Shown here: positions 1 through 5,957 of the stretch, piece after piece
How positions within the stretch are numbered: position 1 is the stretch's first letter
How the letters are laid out: each line of letters starts with the position of its first letter
From: Acidobacteriaceae bacterium
Lineage (GTDB): Bacteria; Acidobacteriota; Terriglobia; Terriglobales; Acidobacteriaceae
Assembly: GCA_030042915.1 (NCBI GenBank)
Contig: JASHYS010000239.1
Coordinates: forward strand, 1 to 8,326
Direction of reading: 5' to 3'
DNA: 8,326 nt
Position numbers and translations under genes: made by a program
The notes under the pieces: model-generated
Database searches by the model: none
Seen by the model: only the letters and a program-made list of their open reading frames with translations
Told to the model about the DNA's origin: nothing

Positions 1-2
1 TG

Positions 3-515
3 ACCCGCACCTGGTATGAGCAGCAGGACGGCATCACTGTTGCAGAAAACGGAGCCTACGCAGCACCAGGATCGGACGAGATCATCCTGGGCGTTTGGGT
101 TGCTCCGCTGTTTAACTTCCATGACGCGAATGCATGCTGGTTGACGCGAGGCTTGCAACCCGACAGCCTGACGAGCAAGCAAATGGTTGCGGGGAATCGA
201 GAATCCGTGCCGTTGAATGTGGGGTACTACAGCGACGGAGTCACCGACAGCATTCTCGTGAACGCCGTCTGCACCCCGGCATCCTGCTCGCAATATCAAC
301 GCGCAGCTTCGGTCAGGCGCCTTGGAATTCTTGTGGTGGAACCGCAGTTGCGCGTGTTTGAGGGGCCGGGGCCGCATCCGGTCTCGATCATGATTCGCAT
401 TGATAAGCTGCACGCGACGGCGCCGAAGAAAGTGAACTACGATCAACTTTCGAAAGAAGCGGAGAGGTTTGTGGCCGGGCTCGACCTGAAAAGCCTGAGC
501 GGGCAGTTTCAGTAA
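3..515 (+). CDS. C-terminal part of an exosortase-associated (EpsI-like) protein, probably exosortase J; 5' end outside window
   Basis: The frame is open from the window edge to a TAA at 513-515, giving 170 visible residues with no start needed inside the window. A TTG at 141 could be mistaken for a start, but the coding frame continues upstream of it. What can be seen is a soluble, mixed beta-type segment. It has a His-Asp-x-x-x-Cys-Trp motif (visible residues 40-46), a Cys-x-x-x-x-Cys-Ser-Gln-Tyr stretch near residue 90, and an HPVSIMIRID strand near residue 130. EpsI-type domains that accompany exosortases carry a comparable His...Cys motif. From memory, acidobacterial exosortase J proteins end in a fused domain with the same Cys-Ser-Gln-Tyr and His-Pro-(I/V) landmarks. 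Exosortases are membrane cysteine proteases that process and anchor PEP-CTERM-like proteins. The catalytic membrane part would lie to the left of the window, so the identification rests on the tail alone. Confidence 0.5.
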   Translation, partial: TRTWYEQQDGITVAENGAYAAPGSDEIILGVWVAPLFNFHDANACWLTRGLQPDSLTSKQMVAGNRESVPLNVGYYSDGVTDSILVNAVCTPASCSQYQRAASVRRLGILVVEPQLRVFEGPGPHPVSIMIRIDKLHATAPKKVNYDQLSKEAERFVAGLDLKSLSGQFQ

Positions 516-871
516 AAAGGCGTGGAACAAGGGAACAAGAGAACGAAGATGAAATGAAAAGTGGCCTAAACAGTGGGCGCGAGAGCCGCTGACATTTGCG
601 CCGAGAAGACCTTTCAAGGACAACAGCAGCAAGTTAGCGCCGCTTCGCGGCGTAGCGAGTTAACAAGTTTGGCGGATGTGCCTCGTTCTCACAAGGCGGT
701 TCGCGGCGTAGCGAGTTAGCAAGTTGGCGGATGTGCCTCGTCCTCACAAGGCGCTTCACGGCCCCTGGTTTCTCCGATGGCCGAGGATTCTGTCGCCCCT
801 ACGGAGCTTGCGGACCTTTATTGGAGAAATCTAAGCGCCTGCCGCTTCAGGACTGGAATTGTGTGGAAAGT
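516..871. other. Intergenic region between two converging genes
   Basis: About 350 bp without a credible gene lie between the exosortase-like gene and the convergent TonB-like gene. Just after the stop there is a short degenerate purine-rich repeat (GGAACAAG-like units at 524-548). A 5-bp stem GGCGC/GCGCC (576-580 with 598-602) and a perfect hairpin CGCCGC-TTC-GCGGCG (638-652) follow, neither with a T-tract. The middle holds a direct duplication (annotated separately). Near the right end, AAGCG/CGCTT (833-837 with 843-847) could form a weak hairpin at the 3' end of the minus-strand gene, but only a poor T-run follows it, so I do not call a terminator. The small open frame at 731-919 has no family features and runs into the 3' end of the opposite gene. 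Confidence 0.6.
644..753 (+). repeat. Two tandem copies of a ~55-bp direct repeat
   Basis: Copy 1 is 644-698 and copy 2 is 700-753, a period of 56 bp. Both begin TTCGCGGCGTAGCGAGTTA and end CTCACAAGGCG. They differ by a few substitutions and one single-base deletion (AAGTTTGGCGG versus AAGTTGGCGG). A degenerate start of a third copy (CTTCACGGC) follows at 754. Copy 1 is preceded by CGCCGC, which makes a perfect hairpin with the start of the repeat (638-652). The unit has no spacer and only two copies, so it is not a CRISPR. It looks like a duplicated intergenic element, perhaps of a family dispersed through the genome. Confidence 0.85.
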
Positions 872-2449
872 CTAATCGAGGTCTTCAGGGATGATGAGCA
901 GAATTTCTACCTTGGCTGACTGTCCAGCCTGGGTGGCGGGCCGGAACTGCCATTGCTGAAGCGCGGCCAGCACGAACTGGGTTTGGGCAAATTGCTGGGG
1001 GAACACAACGGTGAGGGTTTCAAAACGGCCGGACTGGTTGACAAAGCCGTGGATCATGAGAGCGTCGGCGTCAATGGAACCGGGCGGGAGATTGGGCCGC
1101 ACGATGCTATAGGGCCAGGGCGCCTCGAGGCGAGCGACGGTGCCGCCTGCGGATGCATCCGTGGCGGGTGGCAGCGAGTACTGCAGAATCCAGCTCTTGG
1201 CGAGACCCACGTGCAGATAGGCGGTATAGGCGAGCCTGCTACCCCACACGCCGGAGATTTCAGGAAACTTCTGGTCGAGTCCTTCGCCCACGACAACAGA
1301 GCCGAAATGGCCATCCTTGGGAAGCGCAATCTGCGTGGATGAGGGACTGGCGGAGGCGTCGGCGGTAGAAGTTCCGGCGCCCGTGGCGGAGGTAGAGGCA
1401 TTGGGTTTGCCGGCTTCTGCGGCGGGGCCGGAATTGGAATTATCGGCCTTCGTGGCTGAGCCCTGGCCCGCACTGTTGGAGGCTGACTGCGCTGCAGGAG
1501 CGGCCCCATTTTGGGAAGATGCGGCATTTTGTTCGCCTGGCGCCAGCACGCCCGGAGAGTTCGCAGCTTCAGATTCATTCACGGGAGGCAACACCGTGGT
1601 GCCTTCCTTGGCGCGCATATTGGAAAGAGAAAGGATGGCAGCCGGAGTTGGCGGCTGCGTCGATTGCGAGGCGGATGCCGGAGGCATCTGCGCGGCCTGC
1701 GGAACGTGAACTGCGACGGGCGAAGTGGTGCTGGGCTTGAAGAGAGATTTTTGTGCGGGCTCAATGGCGGCCGAGACGTTGACATCGGCCAGGTTGGATT
1801 CCAGGTTGGGCCGGCTGACAACCGGCTTGACGTCGGCGGCAGGCGGCTTCTGGGGCATGGGCGGTTCGACTTTCTTGACGACCGACTTGCTGGGCGACCA
1901 GATCATGAGCTGGGGCACAGGGATTTTTTCAGAAAGGGCGGTGGTGTTCAACAGGTCGGGTTGAAGAATGGTCTGCGGACCCGGCTTGGCTTGCGTCATC
2001 TGCTGCAAGACGGGCAGACGCGGCCTGGAATTGCTTGCGGGCTGGCGGGCAGCGGGAGCCGCGGCGGGATATGGAATGTGCGCAGCGGCAGCACGCTCCT
2101 CTTCAGGCGTGCGCAGATCGATCTGACGAACCATGAGATGATCGTTGGTCACTCTGGCGAAGGGCGGTTTATAAACCAGACCAAACCAAATGAGAGCCAG
2201 CGCCATGCTGTGAACGAAAACGGATAGCACGAAAGTTGCAGGGGAAGGACCGGGCTCGGGCTTGTCAGCGAAGAGCGTGACGGCACGAGACGGCACCATG
2301 GGGGCAGGAACTTGCCAGGGAACACCCTTGGCATGCTCATTCAACCAGGCCTGTGCTTCAGAGATTCTGCGCGCAGGGCTGGCCAAATGCGATTTCGGCC
2401 TCACCCAGTGAGTGGATCGACGCTTCAGTTGTGATCTCTGCTGGTGCAT
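872..2449 (-). CDS. TonB-like energy transducer with long low-complexity periplasmic linker
   Basis: The product is 525 residues. An N-terminal cytoplasmic part (1-70) is followed by one clear membrane segment (about 71-93). A Pro/Ala/Ser/Thr/Gln-rich linker of nearly 280 residues (about 94-370) comes next, then a C-terminal globular part (about 375-525). The last 60 residues fit the TonB C-terminal domain: a G-x-V-x-x-x-G strand start (residues 468-474), then an AALQQWQFRPA segment (495-505), then a closing beta strand before the stop. TonB proteins couple the inner-membrane proton-motive force to outer-membrane transporters. Here the linker is much longer than in classical TonB of about 240 residues. 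No exbB, exbD or TonB-dependent receptor lies beside it, so its partner is unknown. It could instead be a structural envelope protein that uses a TonB fold. The ATG at 2449 has no Shine-Dalgarno sequence. An internal Met at residue 51 is an alternative start that would still keep the membrane segment. Confidence 0.8.
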   Translation of the reverse strand: MHQQRSQLKRRSTHWVRPKSHLASPARRISEAQAWLNEHAKGVPWQVPAPMVPSRAVTLFADKPEPGPSPATFVLSVFVHSMALALIWFGLVYKPPFARVTNDHLMVRQIDLRTPEEERAAAAHIPYPAAAPAARQPASNSRPRLPVLQQMTQAKPGPQTILQPDLLNTTALSEKIPVPQLMIWSPSKSVVKKVEPPMPQKPPAADVKPVVSRPNLESNLADVNVSAAIEPAQKSLFKPSTTSPVAVHVPQAAQMPPASASQSTQPPTPAAILSLSNMRAKEGTTVLPPVNESEAANSPGVLAPGEQNAASSQNGAAPAAQSASNSAGQGSATKADNSNSGPAAEAGKPNASTSATGAGTSTADASASPSSTQIALPKDGHFGSVVVGEGLDQKFPEISGVWGSRLAYTAYLHVGLAKSWILQYSLPPATDASAGGTVARLEAPWPYSIVRPNLPPGSIDADALMIHGFVNQSGRFETLTVVFPQQFAQTQFVLAALQQWQFRPATQAGQSAKVEILLIIPEDLD

Positions 2450-2458
2450 CGCTAGAAC

Positions 2459-2464
2459 ACTATA
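2459..2464 (-). promoter_or_regulatory. Candidate -10 element just upstream of the TonB-like gene (possible leaderless mRNA)
   Basis: On the minus strand TATAGT (5 of 6 matches to the sigma-70 -10 consensus) ends nine bases before the ATG at 2449. Transcription starting six or seven bases past it would begin two or three bases before the start codon. This fits the lack of a ribosome binding site. No convincing -35 is present at 16-18 bp. Confidence 0.25.
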
Positions 2465-2636
2465 ACCAAATAACGGCTACCGAAACGGACCACTTTCTGC
2501 AACTGGGGTTGTATTGCGCATTAGATAAATATTAGTTACTTAAAAGATAGTTTCAGATTGAACGCCTCATAGCTCTTTTGATACCCCACCGCGAGTAAGC
2601 GCAATTTGCAGAGCGAGTGCGGAGCAAATGAAGGAC

Positions 2637-2665
2637 TAAACTGAAACCGCACTGGCCGCTATAAC
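2637..2665 (+). promoter_or_regulatory. Candidate promoter for the cpaB-cpaC-DUF192 operon
   Basis: TATAAC at 2660-2665 matches the -10 consensus at five of six positions. The hexamer 17 bp upstream (TAAACT at 2637-2642) matches the -35 consensus at only three. If used, the mRNA would carry a leader of roughly 115 bases before the ATG of cpaB, including the paired hairpins described at 2711-2762. The call rests on motif matching alone. Confidence 0.3.
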
Positions 2666-2710
2666 TGGATGGGGACGCGCCTGCACGGCCAACCAAGACA
2701 GCGCAAGTGC

Positions 2711-2762
2711 CGGGCCTGGAAAACACGCCAGGCTCGAGAGAGCGGAGAAAGGCGGAGCCTGG
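2711..2762 (+). promoter_or_regulatory. Two mutually exclusive hairpins in the cpaB leader
   Basis: Hairpin 1 pairs 2711-2719 with 2728-2736: GCCTGG/CCAGGC plus three further pairs including one G-U, around an 8-base loop. Hairpin 2 pairs CCAGGCTC (2728-2735) with GAGCCTGG (2755-2762), eight perfect pairs around a purine-rich 19-base loop. Both need the segment 2728-2735, so only one can form at a time. Hairpin 2 would bury part of the GGAG at 2754-2757, the only Shine-Dalgarno-like sequence ahead of a GTG at 2769. There is no T-tract, so if it regulates it would more likely act on translation or RNA stability than as a terminator. Function is inferred from pairing only. Confidence 0.35.
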
Positions 2763-2789
2763 TCGTGCGTGGGCTCCCTTGGGTTCGAG

Positions 2790-3635
2790 ATGAATCGAAG
2801 ACTGGCAACGATCCTTGTTATCGCATTCGCAATCGCCGGATTGTGCACCTGGCTGGTGGTTCGCCTTGTGGGTGTACGTGTGGCAGCGGCGAAACCAGTG
2901 TCGACAACGAAAATAGTCGCGGCGGCGAAAGACATTCCACTGGGCGCGGTGCTGACCAAAGAAGATTTGACCACGATCACGGTTGCGGGCGGGGCGCCCA
3001 AGGGCGCGATTCTGAAGCCCGATGACGCGATCGGCAGGGGCGTGATTTCGGAAATCTACCAGGGCGAGCCCATTCTGCAAAGCCGGCTTGCCGGACTTGG
3101 TTCCGGCGGGGGGTTGGCGCCGACGATTCCCCCGGGCATGAGAGCATGCGCGGTGAGAGTGGACGAAGTAGTGGGCGTTGCCGGTTTCGTTACTCCCGGG
3201 ATGCGCGTAGACGTTCTGGCTTCGGGCAATCCTCCAGGCGGGGGTGGGAATCAGGGTACGGAGACGCAGACGATTCTCCAGAACATCCAGGTTCTTTCAG
3301 CCGGCACCGACATTCAAAAGGATGCCGAGGGCAAACCGCAGAACGTTCAGGTGGTGAACCTGCTGGTTACGCCGGAGCAGGCCGAGACGCTGAGCCTGGC
3401 GGCCAATTCGCTGAAGATTCAACTGGTGCTGCGCAACCCGCTGGATACGCAGATGGCAAAAGTGCCACCGACGGCAATGGGCAGCCTTTTCGGTGTAACG
3501 GCTCCGCCTGCGGAAGCTACGCATCACGGGGAAGGACACGCGGCCAAGCCGAAGCCGAAGTATCTTTCGGTGATCGTGAGCAACGGCCAGAAAACCACGG
3601 AAGAGAAATTTCCCATTGCTGAGGGACCACATTGA
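2790..3635 (+). CDS. cpaB: Tad/Flp pilus assembly protein CpaB (RcpC)
   Basis: The product is 281 residues when read from the ATG at 2790. It starts MNRR and runs directly into a membrane anchor (about 5-28), as is usual for CpaB. A SAF-like domain follows (about 40-100), with the typical A-x-x-I-P-x-G-x-x-L-x-x-x-D-L pattern. An RcpC-type domain comes next (about 112-220), with PPGMRACAVRVDEVVGVAGF, a PGMRVDVL motif and a late NLLVTPEQAE segment. The C-terminal 60 residues are Pro/Lys-rich. CpaB is a periplasmic, inner-membrane-anchored partner of the CpaC secretin in Tad pilus biogenesis. An in-frame GTG at 2769 would add seven residues. It is not preferred, because the ATG form has the standard N-terminus, although neither start has a strong ribosome binding site. 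The gene overlaps cpaC by 4 bp. Confidence 0.9.
   Translation: MNRRLATILVIAFAIAGLCTWLVVRLVGVRVAAAKPVSTTKIVAAAKDIPLGAVLTKEDLTTITVAGGAPKGAILKPDDAIGRGVISEIYQGEPILQSRLAGLGSGGGLAPTIPPGMRACAVRVDEVVGVAGFVTPGMRVDVLASGNPPGGGGNQGTETQTILQNIQVLSAGTDIQKDAEGKPQNVQVVNLLVTPEQAETLSLAANSLKIQLVLRNPLDTQMAKVPPTAMGSLFGVTAPPAEATHHGEGHAAKPKPKYLSVIVSNGQKTTEEKFPIAEGPH
3621..3626 (+). promoter_or_regulatory. Ribosome binding site that fixes the TTG start of cpaC
   Basis: GAGGGA at 3621-3626, inside the end of cpaB, lies five bases before the TTG at 3632. No ATG or GTG is available in frame near the signal peptide. The TTG overlaps the cpaB stop as TTGA, so cpaC translation probably follows from cpaB termination. Confidence 0.6.
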
Positions 3636-5266
3636 GAACGAAGTTCCAAATCACGATCGCATGTTGCGGCGCGCTGCTTGTCGCGCCTGGTGCCGGGCGC
3701 GGAATATGGGGCCAAGCTGCGCCGGCTCCGGCTGCGCCGGCTCCCGCCGCAGCCCCAGAGACTACGTTTGCCGACTCGAGCAATGAGCTGTCGGTGGAAG
3801 TGGGCAAAGCAGTACTTGTGGATTGCGCGCAGCCCATCCAGCGCGTGGCGGTGGGGATCGGAGACTTTGCGGAAGCGACGGCGGTCAGTCCCAGAGAAGT
3901 GATGATCGACGGCAAGGCGCCGGGAGAAACGAGCCTGATTATCTGGGATGTCAACGGCGGACGGCAATTTTTCAATGTGACGGTGCGGGCCGGCACGGAG
4001 CTGGCGAGCGACAGCCTGGATGCGGTGCGACGGGAGTTGCGGACGGAACTGCCGGGTCAAACCATCAGAGTGAGTTACAGCAACAGCAGTGTTTTCCTAC
4101 GCGGGACGGTGAGTGATCTGAACAGCTCAGCGCGAGCGGTGCAGATTGCGTCGACGGCCGGCAAGGTAGTAAATCTGCTGGACGTGCAAGTGCCGAAATC
4201 CGATCCGCAGATTCTGCTCAAGGTGCGGTTTCTGAGCGTGGATCGCAGCAAGGCCCGGACGCTGGGCATCAATCTGTTCAACCTGGGGTTAGGCAACGCA
4301 GTAGGCGGAGTGACAACCGGGCAGTTTTCACCGCCGACGATCACGGGCGGGACGGCAAGTTCCAGCTCGTCGGGTTCAGGGGGAGTCGGGGGGTCTGCGG
4401 GAAGCGCCTCGTTCAGCAACGAGCTGAACATCCTTGCGTTCTTCCCTGGTCTTGGCGCGGGCGCCGACATTGATGCAATGGAGTCGACGGGAATCGCGCA
4501 GACGCTGGCGGAGCCGAACGTGATGGCGACCAACGGCAAGGAAGCCAGTTTTCTGGCCGGCGGCGAATTTCCTTACCCTGTGGTTTCGGGCACCTCAGGC
4601 GGGACGGCTGCGGTGAGCATTGAATTCAAAGAGTACGGCATCCGATTGAACTTTATCCCGACTCTTACGCCGCGGGGCACCATCCGTTTGCAGGTTGCAC
4701 CTGAAGTGAGCGCCCTGGACTATACCGACGAAGTGGAGATTTCAGGGTTTGAAGTACCGGGGATCACATCGCGCAAAGTGAATACCGAAGTGGAATTGAT
4801 GGATGGGCAGAGCTTCCTGATTGGCGGCTTGCTGGACAAAACTCTTTCCGACACGTTCCAGAAGATTCCTTTCCTGGGCAGCATTCCGGTGCTCGGTAAA
4901 CTCTTCCAATCGGAGTCGAAAACCAAGAACGACACAGAATTGATTGTGATTGTGACGCCGGAGGTGGTGGCGCCGCTGCAGGCAGGCGACAAGTTGCCGG
5001 AGCTGAAGTGGCCCGATCAATTCATGCCACCCAATTCGAACATTCCCATGCACCAGCCGGATGCCAAGACGCCGGATAACACTTTGAATCCTCCGCCGCA
5101 GAGCATTCCCGTGGAGACGCTGCTGGACAGCATGAAACCCGAGAAGCCGCTGGTGATTGAAGGCGCCACGGGAGGTTTCGGCTCGACGTCAACGCCGATT
5201 AACGGTATGGGCGGCGCGGGAAGTTCCACTGCGCCGGCCGCGCCGACGACCACGCCGCAACAATGA
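3632..5266 (+). CDS. cpaC: Tad/Flp pilus outer-membrane secretin CpaC (RcpA)
   Basis: The product is 544 residues. A signal peptide (about 1-28) and an Ala/Pro-rich spacer come first. The N-terminal pilus-secretin domain spans about 50-118 (VEVGKAVLVD..., GKAPGETSLIIWD). A BON-like domain covers about 125-188 (NSSVFLRGTVSD). The secretin domain covers about 190-448. Its hallmarks are clear: AEPNVMATNGKEASFLAGGEFPYPV, the EFKEYGIRLNFIPT strand, and the NTEVELMDGQSFLIGGLL...IPFLGSIPVLGKLF...ELIVIVTPEVV block. Secretins form the multimeric gated outer-membrane pore through which the Tad pilus passes. A Gly/Ser-rich insertion (239-262) sits inside the secretin domain, probably in a pore loop. A Pro-rich, disordered tail of about 95 residues (449-544) follows it. 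The start is TTG overlapping the cpaB stop, and the stop overlaps the next gene's ATG. Confidence 0.93.
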   Translation: MRTKFQITIACCGALLVAPGAGRGIWGQAAPAPAAPAPAAAPETTFADSSNELSVEVGKAVLVDCAQPIQRVAVGIGDFAEATAVSPREVMIDGKAPGETSLIIWDVNGGRQFFNVTVRAGTELASDSLDAVRRELRTELPGQTIRVSYSNSSVFLRGTVSDLNSSARAVQIASTAGKVVNLLDVQVPKSDPQILLKVRFLSVDRSKARTLGINLFNLGLGNAVGGVTTGQFSPPTITGGTASSSSSGSGGVGGSAGSASFSNELNILAFFPGLGAGADIDAMESTGIAQTLAEPNVMATNGKEASFLAGGEFPYPVVSGTSGGTAAVSIEFKEYGIRLNFIPTLTPRGTIRLQVAPEVSALDYTDEVEISGFEVPGITSRKVNTEVELMDGQSFLIGGLLDKTLSDTFQKIPFLGSIPVLGKLFQSESKTKNDTELIVIVTPEVVAPLQAGDKLPELKWPDQFMPPNSNIPMHQPDAKTPDNTLNPPPQSIPVETLLDSMKPEKPLVIEGATGGFGSTSTPINGMGGAGSSTAPAAPTTTPQQ

Positions 5267-5697
5267 CGCGTATCTGGGACGGCCTGCGGCGGTGGTTTGC
5301 ACCGCGGCAGGCTGCTTCGTTTAAAGCTCCGTTGCAGGTTCTGAACGTGACGCGCGGCACGGTTTTGGCCACGCAGATGGAACCCGCGCATACGGGAGCA
5401 ACCCGCAGAAAAGGCTTGCTGGGCCGCGATGGCCTGAATCCCGGCGGGGGATTGTGGATTGCTCCATGCGAGTCGGTGCACACATTCTTCATGCGATTCG
5501 CGATCGATCTCGTCTACCTGGACCGCAAGAACAACATCAAGAAGGTGCGCAGCAGCGTAGGGCCGTGGCGAATGTCAGCGTGCTTCGCGGCGCATAGCGT
5601 GCTGGAACTGCCTGCGGGAACTGTTCGCGCGACACAAACGGAGGCGGGAGACGCAGTAGAGATCGGACCTACGGCGGAAGAGAGTGGTGCTGCGTAG
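5263..5697 (+). CDS. DUF192 family protein, translationally coupled to cpaC
   Basis: The product is 144 residues and matches DUF192 across most of its length: RRKGLLGR near residue 48, then GGGLWIAPCESVHTFFMRFAIDLVYLD (about 61-87), then VLELPAGTV (113-121) and a closing AGDAVEI strand. The SVHTFFMRFAID version of the central motif is one of the forms seen in the family; others have SMWMKNT. The biochemical role of DUF192 is not established. No signal peptide or membrane segment is evident, although many relatives are exported. The ATG overlaps the cpaC stop as ATGA and has no Shine-Dalgarno sequence, so expression should depend on ribosomes finishing cpaC. This ties the protein to the Tad channel genes by expression. 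Any physical role in pilus assembly is inference. Confidence 0.85.
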   Translation: MTRIWDGLRRWFAPRQAASFKAPLQVLNVTRGTVLATQMEPAHTGATRRKGLLGRDGLNPGGGLWIAPCESVHTFFMRFAIDLVYLDRKNNIKKVRSSVGPWRMSACFAAHSVLELPAGTVRATQTEAGDAVEIGPTAEESGAA

Positions 5698-5758
5698 GGG
5701 AAGCTGCAGCACCGGCGCGCGGATCAGTTTTTCCAGACATGAGTGAGAAGTCGCCCCC

Positions 5759-5826
5759 CAGGGGCTAAAGCCCACACCCAGTTGGGGTGGTTTTCGGCAT
5801 CGCTGAAGCGATTCCCTGATACAAGA
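5759..5826 (+). repeat. Dispersed intergenic repeat, copy A
   Basis: This element contains the palindromic core GGGCTAAAGCCC (5762-5773), a weak ACCC/GGGT hairpin followed by TTTT (to 5794), and a second perfect hairpin ATCGCT-GA-AGCGAT (5799-5812). It shares 17 identical bases (5759-5775) with the copy at 7291-7307. It also shares the same downstream order: TTTTCGGC, then a GCTRAAGC core. The mid-hairpin with its T-run could weakly end transcription of the DUF192 operon. Acidobacterial genomes, as I recall them, carry many intergenic elements of this look. Confidence 0.7.
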
Positions 5827-5854
5827 CCCTCCCCACAAACTTCGGATTCGGCGG

Positions 5855-5882
5855 AAAAAAAGCGACCGGAGATCTCCGTTCG
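5855..5882 (-). terminator. Rho-independent terminator of the GT87-like gene at 5958-7112
   Basis: On the minus strand CGA and CGGA (5882-5880, 5878-5875) pair with TCCG and TCG (5870-5867, 5865-5863) around a GATC loop, with one A-G mismatch. After one more base comes a run of seven T (5861-5855). It lies about 75 bases past the stop codon of the minus-strand gene. The stem is modest but the T-run is long. Confidence 0.5.
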
Positions 5883-5957
5883 ACTGCGATCGAATTTGCG
5901 GGATGACACGTGGTTTCTTGTGGCGGACTTCGGTTCGAGCGCGACAGCCGCTCAAAA

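Larger units (their letters stand above)
2450..2789. other. Divergent intergenic region with AT-rich patch
   Basis: About 340 bp separate the divergent TonB-like and cpaB genes. Positions 2519-2558 are strikingly AT-rich against the GC-rich surroundings. They contain possible promoter pieces on both strands: CTGAAA with TAATAT at 16 bp on the minus strand, and TTGAAC at 2558 reading toward cpaB with only a poor -10 partner. This is where promoters or a regulator-binding site for both genes would be expected. The part from about 2670 to 2789 is GC-rich and looks like a transcribed leader for cpaB. The minus-strand open frames that overlap it show no family features. Confidence 0.5.

Noticed and set aside
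644..753. Possible CRISPR array
   Set aside because: There are only two adjacent copies with no spacer between them and no cas gene nearby.
731..919. Small plus-strand frame of 62 codons
   Set aside because: It begins inside a repeat copy, overlaps the 3' end of the TonB-like gene in antisense, and shows no ribosome binding site or family feature.
953..2227. Several plus-strand open frames (953-1342, 1317-1709, 1511-2227) opposite the TonB-like gene
   Set aside because: They are antisense to a GC-rich, Pro/Ala-rich coding sequence, which naturally opens the reverse frames. None shows a domain, a signal or a start site, whereas the minus-strand frame has a membrane segment and a TonB domain.
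2553..3080. Minus-strand open frame of 175 codons overlapping the cpaB start and leader
   Set aside because: It is Arg/His/Ser-rich with no recognisable family and covers the conserved membrane anchor and SAF domain of cpaB on the other strand.
5771..5794. Strong terminator for the DUF192 operon
   Set aside because: The hairpin has only four or five pairs and a four-base T-run. It is better explained as part of the dispersed repeat, with termination only a possibility.
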